This document shows, in pieces, positions 1 to 8,872 of a stretch of DNA of 64,000 bases. Position 1 is the stretch's first letter. Each line of letters begins with the position of its first letter. The stretch is taken from assembly GCA_964528675.1 (NCBI GenBank), contig CAZGTU010000002.1:62001-126000 (forward strand). The letters run 5' to 3'. Position numbers and translations under genes: made by a program. The notes under the pieces were generated by a model. The model made no database searches and was not told the origin of the DNA. It saw only the letters and a list, made by a program, of their open reading frames with translations. This DNA comes from CAYRTD01 sp964528675 (lineage in GTDB: Bacteria; Bacteroidota; Bacteroidia; Bacteroidales; GCA-2748055).

Positions 1-2470
1 ATCAACAGACCTGGTTGATTATGAGGATAGATATAGAAAATTTATACCCGGGTACCAGTACGAAAAACTTGAATACTGGCAGCTTGAGCCTGGTAATATC
101 ATTAAGGATTTTAATATTGATCCTATTGTGCAACCCAATGATGTATTTCTTATGGGACAGTTTATTATGCACAGGCTAAGCTGGGGTCCTCCTCGTTATG
201 AGGCTTGTGATATCAAGTGGAATAACACTGATACCTGGCCTGAAATCTGGACTGAAGATGAAAGAGCCTCGTCTGATGGTAATGTATTTTCAAATGTCAG
301 GGACATGAATCATCCTATATTATTGCTGAAGATCCAAAATGATTCGATAAAAAGAGGAACCAAACCTATAGGTGATCCTGCTGACTTTAAAGTGGTTGAT
401 GTTTTTGGTGGATATAGTGGTAATCCATGGGTTGCAAATACCGATACAATTAATGCTTCAGGAGGCAATACTTCCGGTTGGGGTTTGATAAGAAAGCCTG
501 ATGTTTACGAAGGAAACCCTGTTCCTGAAGGGTCATTCGGTCCTACAGATGAACAAAGCGAATGGATCTCCAAATCAAGAGAAAGTCTCCAGGATGAGTT
601 TGGAGGCTGGATGTCACAGGTTGAAGTTTCCACAGGTGTAGGCTATCATAATTATGAACCTGTAACCATATATCAGTCCACTGTAAGTTCTTACAACTAC
701 ATTGTTTCAGAAGGCTATCAGACACCTCAGTTAATCAGGGGAGTTGTAACAGGCACAAGTGCCAATGATTTCCTTGGTAATCTAATAAAAGCTGATCAAG
801 GACAGGAACTGACAGTTATTAGCGGAAATGACGGATCGGAAGTTGCCGGCGCCGCACAGCTTGCTAATGCAGATACCCTTGAGGTTATTTCTGCTGATGG
901 TGAAAACATCACCAAGTATGTTATCAATGTGTCAGATGAAGGATTATCCTCTGATGCTCTTCTGTCAAGTGATGTATATACCATTGAAGTAAGTGACAAT
1001 ACAGGAACAATTGCCGGATTGGAATATGGTGCCACCATAGAAGAAGTTCTAAGTAATATTGATAAGCCGGCTGGTGCCAAATTATATGTAGTTAATGCGG
1101 CTGATGAACTTGTTCCGATGCAGGTTATGAATTATGATACTATCATGGTGCCAACACAGGTAGATCACAATATATTCTTTGAAGTAATAGCAGAAGATAT
1201 GCAAACTGTGATAAAATACCATTTGGTCCCTGATGTTTCACCTTCAGATGCTCACTTGTATTCCAATGTATTTGAGGTTGATCAGGAAGTGAATCTGATA
1301 ACTTATGTGCCTGATGGTATAAGGGTTCCTGCATTCCTTTCTCATGTATGGATAAGTGAAGGAGCATCAGTTAAGGTAATAGATAAAATGGGCATTGAAA
1401 GAGAAATCGGACCGGTCAAATTTGATGATGAAGTAGTGGTTACTTCTGAAGATGGTTCTACTGTAAATGTATATTACCTCCAGTTTCTCGAAGAAATCGA
1501 AGGTATGCATGCTTATGTATTGTCAAATGCATTTTCTGTAGACGAGGAAGAGAAGGCAATTTACGGGCTCCCGGAAACCATCAATATGGTTGTGTTCATG
1601 AACTCTATTACCCCTGCAAAATATGCAACAGTTAGGGTAATTGATGAAAATGGTAATGAAGTTACAACCAATGAAATTGAAGCAGGACAACATAAATTAG
1701 AAGTCACTTCAGGGAATGGATTGAAGGTTGTTACTTATGATCTGTTGATATCACTTCCTTATACTATTACATTCACTGTAACTGACGGTACAGATCCTAT
1801 TGAAGGAGCAACTATTAATGTAGCAGGTCAGACACTTACTACCGATGCATCTGGAACGGCAAGTATATCGTTGCCCAATGGAGCTTACGATTATACTGCA
1901 CACAAAGATGATTTTGCCGGGTCTGGTACAGTGACTATCTCTGATGCAGATTTGGGTGAAGATATCGTTGTTAATCAGGCAACTTATATCCTGGCATTGC
2001 TTGTAACTGACAGGGATGGAAATCCGATAGAAAATGCTAGTATTTCTATTGCCGGTAGCGATTTAACCACTAATGCTTCCGGAGAAGTCAGTATATCAGT
2101 TCCTAATGGCGATTACTCGTATTCAATTACTGCAGATGGTTATAGCAATAAAACAGGTGACATTAATATTTCGGATGCGAATAAGGATTTAGAAGTGCAG
2201 ATTTTCGCTGTATCTGTTGATGCTCTAATAAGCGATGGTATTTCTATATATCCTAATCCAAGTTCTGGAAAAATTATCATTAATCGTCCGGAACATTCAG
2301 GAGAAATGAAAGTACGGTTACATGATATTGCCGGATCTGTAGTATTTGTAAATGAATATCCCGCTGGTATGCAGAATTCAATTAAACTAGATCATCTTGA
2401 ATCAGGAATTTACTTCCTTGAACTCAAGATTGATGGTAAACTTCACTTTAGTAAACTGATGATCGAATAA
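1..2470 (+). CDS. Secreted modular protein with T9SS sorting tail (5' partial)
   Basis: The reading frame is open from base 2 with no stop, so the gene starts before the window; the GTG at 128 is internal and not a credible start. The first ~200 residues (GWGLIRKPDVYEG region) resemble a lamin-tail-like beta domain, a tentative call. Several beta-sandwich-like repeats follow, containing phrases such as AEDMQTVIKYHL and TSGNGLKVVTYDL. Two carboxypeptidase-regulatory/CnaB-like domains come next (around TDGTDPIEGATINVAG and TDRDGNPIENASISIAG). The C-terminus (ISIYPNPSSGKIIIN ... ESGIYFLELKIDGK) is a typical T9SS type A sorting domain, so the protein should be exported and attached to the cell surface or released. 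The same tail is found on the two long glycosidases at 11104 and 14466, which suggests a common surface-display architecture. Any catalytic part would lie upstream of the window. Confidence 0.8.
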   Translation, partial: STDLVDYEDRYRKFIPGYQYEKLEYWQLEPGNIIKDFNIDPIVQPNDVFLMGQFIMHRLSWGPPRYEACDIKWNNTDTWPEIWTEDERASSDGNVFSNVRDMNHPILLLKIQNDSIKRGTKPIGDPADFKVVDVFGGYSGNPWVANTDTINASGGNTSGWGLIRKPDVYEGNPVPEGSFGPTDEQSEWISKSRESLQDEFGGWMSQVEVSTGVGYHNYEPVTIYQSTVSSYNYIVSEGYQTPQLIRGVVTGTSANDFLGNLIKADQGQELTVISGNDGSEVAGAAQLANADTLEVISADGENITKYVINVSDEGLSSDALLSSDVYTIEVSDNTGTIAGLEYGATIEEVLSNIDKPAGAKLYVVNAADELVPMQVMNYDTIMVPTQVDHNIFFEVIAEDMQTVIKYHLVPDVSPSDAHLYSNVFEVDQEVNLITYVPDGIRVPAFLSHVWISEGASVKVIDKMGIEREIGPVKFDDEVVVTSEDGSTVNVYYLQFLEEIEGMHAYVLSNAFSVDEEEKAIYGLPETINMVVFMNSITPAKYATVRVIDENGNEVTTNEIEAGQHKLEVTSGNGLKVVTYDLLISLPYTITFTVTDGTDPIEGATINVAGQTLTTDASGTASISLPNGAYDYTAHKDDFAGSGTVTISDADLGEDIVVNQATYILALLVTDRDGNPIENASISIAGSDLTTNASGEVSISVPNGDYSYSITADGYSNKTGDINISDANKDLEVQIFAVSVDALISDGISIYPNPSSGKIIINRPEHSGEMKVRLHDIAGSVVFVNEYPAGMQNSIKLDHLESGIYFLELKIDGKLHFSKLMIE

Positions 2471-2516
2471 TTTGGTGGTTGGTTGATTGGTTGGTTAGTA
2501 CGTCAGTGTTGGTTAT

Positions 2517-2548
2517 GCGAAGGTGACTTTTCTGTCACCTTCGCTTTT
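2517..2548 (+). terminator. Intrinsic terminator after the first gene
   Basis: GCGAAGGTGAC and GTCACCTTCGC form a perfect 11-bp stem with a 6-base loop, followed directly by TTTT. It lies about 50 bases after the stop of the first gene and separates that gene from the unit starting at 2833. Confidence 0.85.
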
Positions 2549-2832
2549 ATAAACGAATATGTGAATTACTATTAATTACTTCAATGAATTCCATATCAAG
2601 AAATGTTTTTTTTCCTGACAATCTTTTTGTCTTTTATGGATGCTTCTTTTTATGGTTATGCAGGATGTTTCCTTTACTATTTCAAATTCTGAATTGATCC
2701 GGGAAAAACAATTATGTTTCTTATGAAATGAATCATAAATCAAATGAGAATAATGATTGGCTTGAGAGGTCTCTTAAATAAATAATTTGAGTAAGAATTT
2801 TTTATGCCTAAAAAATAAAAATAACCGGAAAA
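2549..2832. other. Intergenic region, probable promoter region of the main unit
   Basis: About 280 AT-rich bases between the terminator and the next start codon, with no convincing open frame. A promoter for the long plus-strand unit is expected here. The nearest thing to a Bacteroidota -7 box is TAATTTG at 2783-2789, which lacks one base of TAnnTTTG, with a TTG at 2762-2764 upstream; this is too weak to call. Confidence 0.3.
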
Positions 2833-4899
2833 ATGGTACGAAAGATAATTTTCATTATAAATGTGTTGATTGTAATCAGCACAGAGCTTTATTCTGAGGA
2901 TATCAGTCTTTCTTCAAAGAAAACTCTTACTGTATTGGAAATGGATAAAGGTGATAAGTTAACATTTACTATGGCTAGCGGACGTAAAGTGAACTTTGAA
3001 CTTATTGATACAGATATTGACATATTGTTTACTTCCCTGGATGCTCTTAAAAAAGCAAAAGCAGGTGAAGCTACTATTTATTCAATGACCTGTAAGTTGA
3101 GGATCGATGGGGAAATTATGGAAATGGTAAGGTATGTACCGGCACAGGAAACATATTATAAACCTTACGTTGTAAATGGCCTGAATATATGGTTTGATGC
3201 CGTAAACAGTTTGACAGAATATTTCAATGAGAACCACGGAGCCTGTGTCCCCGAGAAAGATGCCCGCTTCGCTTTTCAGGATGCGGGAAAACAAATTTGT
3301 CCCCAGGAACTTTCCAACTGGTGGCCCGAACCTGCTAACCAGATATATATAAAAGATGGCTATATGGGAGAAGATAGTTGGCTTGGACCCTACTTTGCCG
3401 CAGACCTTCATGGAGGAACGGATGTGAATATGCCTTCAAACACTCCTATGATTGCTCCTATTGACTTTGACGAACATTATTATTTCAATTCTGTTGAGAG
3501 CGGACACAACAATAACCGGTGGCGTGGTATCCGTAACTGGGAAAATGGTGATATATGGTACCTACAGACGCATCATGTGAATGAGCTGTTAATTCCTCAA
3601 AACAGAAGCATAAAACAGGGACAGGTATATGCCCATGGTGCAGGTACATGGAGCTGGTATTCTCCACATGCACATTTTGTTTTCGAAACTTATCAACCTG
3701 AACTTGATACCTGGACATTAATGGATCCCTGGGTGATTATTTGGCAGATATTTGAAAATAACCGTAGAAAAGCCAATGACATCATTGCTAATATAGAACC
3801 TCTCGAACCTGCCTATACTGGAGAAAAAGTGCATTTTAGTAGTAGAGGCTCTAAACCAAGTATTTATGGAGGTAACTTCGAATTCTTTTGGGATTTTGGC
3901 GATGGTTATACCTCATTTCAAGAAAATCCTGTACATGTATTTAGTAAAGCAGGTGTTTATCCGGTAACCTTAACCGTTCGCAACGGCACATGTAAGGATT
4001 CTTATACGCAACATATAACCGTGAGTGGAGAAGATATGGATATAATCTCCTATAAAATAAGTTGTGAAAGTGAGCCTTCATATCGGATCAGACCTGCATG
4101 GAAAACCAGTGCTTATGGAAAAAAACTGGATGTTAAAAATACATTGGTTTTTAAATCTTATCAGAGTCCCAAAGCTCCGCCTGAAGCTAAGACTGTATCT
4201 ATTCGGTTTAATAAAATGGCCGGTGGTGAGAATAAGTACTATCCCGATGATATCTCTACCAGCCCCGAGGCTGTTTTACCTGTTTATGTTCATGGCAATG
4301 ATTGGCTAGAAATAGAAAAAATTCCACATAAGGATCGTGTTGATTTGAAAATTAAACCCATATTGGAAAATATACTTACCCAGTGGGGGTTTTATGAGGC
4401 TTATATCATGATCAATCAGTCTGATGCATTAAATAATCCACAGTATATAAGAGTGTTGCTTGATATAAATTATGACAGGCCAAAATCTAAAGTCATTGTG
4501 GATGATAATGATGAAGAATGTATCAAATCTGATTATTACTGGTTGTCTCCTCCACAGCATTCAAAGATTTCTGCTGGCTATAATGGAAATTATTGTATCA
4601 GTGGCGGGAGCAAAAATGGTGAATTTATAAGATTTACACCCAATTTGAAGGAAGGAGTCTATGAAGTAAGTCTGTATGGGAAAGTTTATGATAATCCCAA
4701 GGTAATGGAGGATGTTGGATCATTTGATGTGATTGTTCATCATGCAGGGGGAATTGATAAAATCAGAGTGAATCCTGCAAAATCACTTGATCTGGGTACT
4801 TATGATTTTACCGATGGAAGGAACGGATATGTAGAAATTGTTTCCGATGAAGCAGACGGAATGATTGTGGCTGATGCTGTTAAATTTGATAAAAAGTAA
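2833..4899 (+). CDS. Exported M23-like / PKD / golvesin-domain protein
   Basis: 688 residues with a Sec signal peptide (hydrophobic stretch to about residue 20). Residues ~185-290 carry a LytM/M23-peptidase-type metal site: H193-x3-D197 (HGGTD) and H279-A-H281 (HAH), with H247/H248 between them. In M23 endopeptidases these motifs bind zinc and support peptide cleavage. Residues ~317-397 are a PKD domain (FFWDFGDGYTSF, VYPVTLTVRNG). The last ~120 residues match the golvesin/xanthan-lyase carbohydrate-binding-like domain (TDGRNGYVEIVSDEA, VADAVKF). The fusion suggests an extracellular enzyme held on a glycan. Whether it cuts peptide or is a repurposed fold cannot be told from sequence. The FAD oxidoreductase follows 16 bases later and is probably co-transcribed. 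In other Bacteroidota, golvesin domains are often found fused to this kind of oxidoreductase; here they are separate genes. Confidence 0.75.
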   Translation: MVRKIIFIINVLIVISTELYSEDISLSSKKTLTVLEMDKGDKLTFTMASGRKVNFELIDTDIDILFTSLDALKKAKAGEATIYSMTCKLRIDGEIMEMVRYVPAQETYYKPYVVNGLNIWFDAVNSLTEYFNENHGACVPEKDARFAFQDAGKQICPQELSNWWPEPANQIYIKDGYMGEDSWLGPYFAADLHGGTDVNMPSNTPMIAPIDFDEHYYFNSVESGHNNNRWRGIRNWENGDIWYLQTHHVNELLIPQNRSIKQGQVYAHGAGTWSWYSPHAHFVFETYQPELDTWTLMDPWVIIWQIFENNRRKANDIIANIEPLEPAYTGEKVHFSSRGSKPSIYGGNFEFFWDFGDGYTSFQENPVHVFSKAGVYPVTLTVRNGTCKDSYTQHITVSGEDMDIISYKISCESEPSYRIRPAWKTSAYGKKLDVKNTLVFKSYQSPKAPPEAKTVSIRFNKMAGGENKYYPDDISTSPEAVLPVYVHGNDWLEIEKIPHKDRVDLKIKPILENILTQWGFYEAYIMINQSDALNNPQYIRVLLDINYDRPKSKVIVDDNDEECIKSDYYWLSPPQHSKISAGYNGNYCISGGSKNGEFIRFTPNLKEGVYEVSLYGKVYDNPKVMEDVGSFDVIVHHAGGIDKIRVNPAKSLDLGTYDFTDGRNGYVEIVSDEADGMIVADAVKFDKK

Positions 4900-4915
4900 A
4901 TTAAATTGTAAAAAA

Positions 4916-6589
4916 ATGAAAAAAGTAGTGAAAATTTCCGGAAAGTGGAAAGTTGTCTTAATTGGACTTTTCTCTTTTTTATTGATGAATTGCAGTCAAA
5001 ATAAGAACGAAAATGATTATGATATTGTGGTATACGGCGGGACTTCGGCAGCTGTAATTGCAGCTGTAGAAGCTGCTGAATCAGGAAAAAGCGTCGTTAT
5101 GGTATCCCCTGATGTTCACCTGGGGGGCCTTACTTCAGGTGGACTGGGCTGGACCGACGTAGGTGCCAAGGAAACTATCGGTGGTCTTTCAAGAAACTTT
5201 TATCACCGTGTCTATTTGAAGTATCAGGATCCCTCAGCCTGGAAATGGGAAAAAAGATCGGAATTTGGTGCCCAGGGTCAGGGTACGCCAGCCATTGATG
5301 GTGATCAGAAAACAATGTGGATATTTGAACCTCATATAGCAGAAAAAGTATATGAAGATTATGTGAAAGAATTTGATATTGATGTGTACCGCGATGAATG
5401 GCTCAACAGGGAAGATGGTGTTGTAAAAGAAGACGGTGAGATTGTTTCAATTGAAACTTTATCCGGTAAGGTGTTCAACGGAAAAGTTTTCATCGATGCA
5501 ACCTATGAAGGAGACCTTATGGCTGCTGCCGGTGTGAGTTACCATGTTGGCCGGGAACCATGCAGTAAGTATGATGAAGAATGGAACGGAATACAAAGAA
5601 AGGGTGTTTATCATCACAGACATTATTTCGGGAATAATATAGATCCCTACAGGGTGCCCGGTGATCCATCCAGTGGATTATTACCAAGAATCCAAACTAC
5701 ATCTCTTGAAGAGGATTGTACAGGTGATGATAAAGTACAGGCTTATTGCTTCAGGGTTTGCATGACCAATCATCCGGACAACAGGATACCATGGCCAAAA
5801 CCTGAAAATTATGATCCGTATCAGTATGAATTGCTGGTCCGCATATTTGATGCAGGCTGGAGAGAATGGTTCCATAAGTTCGATGCAATACCCAATAAAA
5901 AAACAGATACTAACAATCATGGTCCATTCAGCAGTGATAATATAGGTATGAACTGGGACTATCCTGAAGCTTCCTATGAAAGGCGCAGGGAGATCATTAA
6001 AGAGCATGAGACTTATCAGAAAGGTTTACTCTATTTTGTTGCGAATGATCCCAGAGTACCCGAAGAGGTTCAGAAAGAAATGCAAAATTGGGGTCTTGCA
6101 GCAGATGAGTTTACTGATAACGGTAACTGGCCTCACCAGCTCTATATAAGAGAAGCACGCAGGATGGCAGGGGAGTATGTAATGACAGAAAATGATGTTA
6201 TGGGAAGGAGAGAGATCGATGACCCTGTAGGCATGGGTTCCTATACCATGGACTCTCATAATGTTCAAAGATATGTAACCAGAGAAGGTTACGTACAGAA
6301 TGAAGGAGATGTAGGTGTAAAACCAAAAGAGCCTTATTCTATTTCATATCGCTCCCTTACTCCCAAAAAGGTAGAATGTACAAATCTTCTGGTACCTGTT
6401 TGTGTATCTACTTCCCATATAGCTTTTGGTTCTATAAGAATGGAACCTGTTTTCATGATCCTCGGACAATCGGCAGCAGCAGCAGCAGCACTTAGTATTG
6501 ATGAAGGTGTTGCGGTTCAGGATCTTGATTATGATTTGCTGGAAGAAAAGCTCAAGAAAGAAAAAGCAATCCTGACCCTTGATAAGTAA
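4916..6589 (+). CDS. Exported FAD-dependent oxidoreductase (FAD_oxidored family) lipoprotein
   Basis: The start is set at ATG 4916; the frame is open further upstream but overlaps the previous gene. The resulting 557-residue protein begins with a lipoprotein signal (FLLMNC, Cys26). A dinucleotide-binding fold follows at residues ~36-60 (DIVVYGGTSAAVIAAVEAA), then VHLGGLTSGGLGWTD, which is characteristic of the FAD_oxidored family (PF12831 type). The C-terminal part contains the expected second FAD-contacting region (SIRMEPVFMILGQSAAAAA). Members next to polysaccharide genes are often annotated as xanthan-lyase-like, but their chemistry is mostly unproven; oxidation of a sugar hydroxyl is a reasonable inference. 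A flavoenzyme exported as a Sec-type lipoprotein would have to acquire FAD outside the cytoplasm. The GH92 gene starts 22 bases downstream. Confidence 0.85.
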   Translation: MKKVVKISGKWKVVLIGLFSFLLMNCSQNKNENDYDIVVYGGTSAAVIAAVEAAESGKSVVMVSPDVHLGGLTSGGLGWTDVGAKETIGGLSRNFYHRVYLKYQDPSAWKWEKRSEFGAQGQGTPAIDGDQKTMWIFEPHIAEKVYEDYVKEFDIDVYRDEWLNREDGVVKEDGEIVSIETLSGKVFNGKVFIDATYEGDLMAAAGVSYHVGREPCSKYDEEWNGIQRKGVYHHRHYFGNNIDPYRVPGDPSSGLLPRIQTTSLEEDCTGDDKVQAYCFRVCMTNHPDNRIPWPKPENYDPYQYELLVRIFDAGWREWFHKFDAIPNKKTDTNNHGPFSSDNIGMNWDYPEASYERRREIIKEHETYQKGLLYFVANDPRVPEEVQKEMQNWGLAADEFTDNGNWPHQLYIREARRMAGEYVMTENDVMGRREIDDPVGMGSYTMDSHNVQRYVTREGYVQNEGDVGVKPKEPYSISYRSLTPKKVECTNLLVPVCVSTSHIAFGSIRMEPVFMILGQSAAAAAALSIDEGVAVQDLDYDLLEEKLKKEKAILTLDK

Positions 6590-6611
6590 TAAAATAAATA
6601 CAAACGCATTT

Positions 6612-8864
6612 ATGAAGATTATCCTAAATTTAATTTCGTTTTTTATCATTCTTTTGGTCACCTCATGTTCCGTAAATGAGGAACAATTAGATAATGACTA
6701 TACCGTTTATGTCGATCCTTTCATAGGCACGGCTGAAAACGGACATACTTTTCCTGGAGCAACTTTTCCCTTCGGAATGGTCCAGGCAAGTCCTGAAACA
6801 GGAAATATCGGATGGCATTATTGTTCCGGATATCATTATGAAGATGATTCCATCATGGGATTTGCGCATACTCATTTAAGCGGAACAGGATGGATGGATC
6901 TGGGTGATATTTTGATTCAACCTTTTACCGGAGATCCGGTAAGAGAAGATTATAGAAGCCGGTTTTATCATGAAGAAGAATCCGCTTTCCCCGGCTATTA
7001 TTCAGTTGTATTATCCGATTTTGATGTAAAAACAGAACTTACGGCAACTCAAAGAGCTGCAATTCATCGTTATACATTTCCAAAAGATTCGGAAAAGCAT
7101 TTGCTGCTTGACCTGAAACATGGTATTGTTCCGACTGAAGAAGACCTGGAAACCCATATCATTGAAAGCGGACTGACTTTTGAGGATAGTCAAAGCATTT
7201 CCGGATATGCGATCAGTAAAGGATGGGCAGGTAAACAACATGTATTTTTTGTGATCAGTTTAAGCGAAGCTGTAAGTTCGCAAACCTGGTTAACGGGTCC
7301 GGATGTAGACAGAAATCATCAGGTGGTTCTGAATTTTAGTGAAGATGCTCCTGAAGTTATAGAATTGAAAATAGCCTTATCTACTGTCAGCATAGATGGT
7401 GCAAGAAAAAACCTGGAGCAGGAAGTTGCAAACGAAGATTTTGAATCTGTGCGGAAATCAACTCATGAAGTATGGAAAAATTACCTGAGTAAAATTGATA
7501 TTGAGGCATCTGAAAAAGAAAAGGAGATCTTCTATACAGGATTATATCATAATCTTGTTGTTCCGAATAATATCGCTGATGTTGACGGACAGTTCAGGGG
7601 GCCGGACGATAATGTACATTTAGCGGAAAATAAGGCTTATTATTCCACTTTATCATTATGGGATACTTACAGGGCTACAAAAATTCTTTATGCAATGCTC
7701 TATCCGGATGTCTCCAATGATATTGTGAAAAGTATGATAACTCATGCGGAAATAACGGATATATTACCTATCTGGACATTATGGGGGCATGAAACATACA
7801 CTATGATAGGCAATCACAGCATTCCTGTAATTGCTGATAATTATCTGAAAGGGATCGGTGATTTTGATGTTGAAAAAGCATTCGATGCTCTTAAAAGAAG
7901 TTCAACCATAAGTCATCCTAAATCCGATTGGGAAATATACATGAAGTATGGATACTGGCCATCGGATATTGTTGTTGAAGAAGCAGTTTCCCGTACTCTG
8001 GAATGTACTTTTGATGACTGGTGCGTGGCACAGATGGCTAAGATGCTCGGAAAGGATGACGAATATGATTATTTCATTGAGCGTGCCGGTTTTTACAAGA
8101 ACTTATTTGATAAAGAAACCGGTCTGATGAGAGGAAGAAATTCGGATGGCAGTTGGGTTGAGCCTTTCGATCCTCTGAAAATATCACATGCCGGAACTGG
8201 AGGAGGAGATTATACCGAAGGTAATGCCTGGCAATATACATGGCATGTACAACATGATGTTAACGGACTGATAGACCTGATAGGAGGAGATGACCGTTTT
8301 GTGGAAAAGCTGGACTCCCTTTTTATATTGGAATCGGTTGTTTACGGGGATGGAAAAACCGTGGATATTTCCGGACTTATCGGTCAGTATGTGCATGGCA
8401 ATGAACCCTGTCATCATGTAGCTTATCTGTATAATTACGCAGGCAAGCCATGGAAAACCCAGGAAAGGATAAATAACATTATGAACACTATGTACGACAA
8501 TACCCCGGCTGGTTTGTGCGGTAATGATGATGCCGGTCAAATGAGTGCCTGGTACATTTTCAGCAGTATGGGATTTTATCCCGTTACACCGGCAACGGAT
8601 GATTTGATTATTGGGACTCCCAGATATGACAGGGTGGTTATTCATCTACCTGATGGAGAAGATTTTGTCATCAGTAAATCAGCCGATTCAGAGGATGATA
8701 TCTATGTTAAATCGATCTCCCTCAATGACAATTTAAGTGACAAATCATATGTAAAAACCAGTGAAATTACTAAAGGTGGCAGTTTGGAATTTACTATGTC
8801 CGATGTTCCGGTAAAAGATTTCGGATCCAATCCTGCTGACAGACCTGTATCAAAGCTTGAGTGA
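6612..8864 (+). CDS. GH92 family alpha-mannosidase-like lipoprotein
   Basis: The ATG at 6612 is preferred over a TTG at 6579 that overlaps the previous gene, because it gives a clean lipoprotein signal (IILLVTSC, Cys19) in a 750-residue protein, the normal GH92 length. The N-terminal domain has the family hallmark YVDPFIGTAENGHTFPGAT with FGMVQASPET. The catalytic region includes GNEPCHHVAYLYNYAG and, at about residue 637, GNDDAGQMSAWY, which holds the paired Asp residues near the active site. GH92 enzymes are calcium-dependent, inverting exo-alpha-mannosidases, and this one is probably anchored in the outer membrane or periplasm. In this locus it would trim alpha-mannosyl side groups. It ends within 10 bases of the start of the GH16 gene. 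Confidence 0.93.
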   Translation: MKIILNLISFFIILLVTSCSVNEEQLDNDYTVYVDPFIGTAENGHTFPGATFPFGMVQASPETGNIGWHYCSGYHYEDDSIMGFAHTHLSGTGWMDLGDILIQPFTGDPVREDYRSRFYHEEESAFPGYYSVVLSDFDVKTELTATQRAAIHRYTFPKDSEKHLLLDLKHGIVPTEEDLETHIIESGLTFEDSQSISGYAISKGWAGKQHVFFVISLSEAVSSQTWLTGPDVDRNHQVVLNFSEDAPEVIELKIALSTVSIDGARKNLEQEVANEDFESVRKSTHEVWKNYLSKIDIEASEKEKEIFYTGLYHNLVVPNNIADVDGQFRGPDDNVHLAENKAYYSTLSLWDTYRATKILYAMLYPDVSNDIVKSMITHAEITDILPIWTLWGHETYTMIGNHSIPVIADNYLKGIGDFDVEKAFDALKRSSTISHPKSDWEIYMKYGYWPSDIVVEEAVSRTLECTFDDWCVAQMAKMLGKDDEYDYFIERAGFYKNLFDKETGLMRGRNSDGSWVEPFDPLKISHAGTGGGDYTEGNAWQYTWHVQHDVNGLIDLIGGDDRFVEKLDSLFILESVVYGDGKTVDISGLIGQYVHGNEPCHHVAYLYNYAGKPWKTQERINNIMNTMYDNTPAGLCGNDDAGQMSAWYIFSSMGFYPVTPATDDLIIGTPRYDRVVIHLPDGEDFVISKSADSEDDIYVKSISLNDNLSDKSYVKTSEITKGGSLEFTMSDVPVKDFGSNPADRPVSKLE

Positions 8865-8872
8865 GTAAAAAT

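Noticed and set aside
128..130. GTG at 128 as the start of the first gene
   Set aside because: The same frame is open back to base 2 and encodes plausible protein with no signal peptide at the GTG, so the gene is cut by the window edge.
6470..6492. AGC/GCA triplet run as a microsatellite of interest
   Set aside because: It encodes the conserved alanine-rich FAD-contacting helix (GQSAAAAA), expected in this family.
6579..6611. TTG start for the GH92 gene
   Set aside because: A rare start that overlaps the previous gene; the ATG at 6612 places the lipoprotein signal correctly.
8181..8645. 153-codon minus-strand frame inside GH92
   Set aside because: It is fully antisense to the conserved C-terminal GH92 domain and has no domain of its own.
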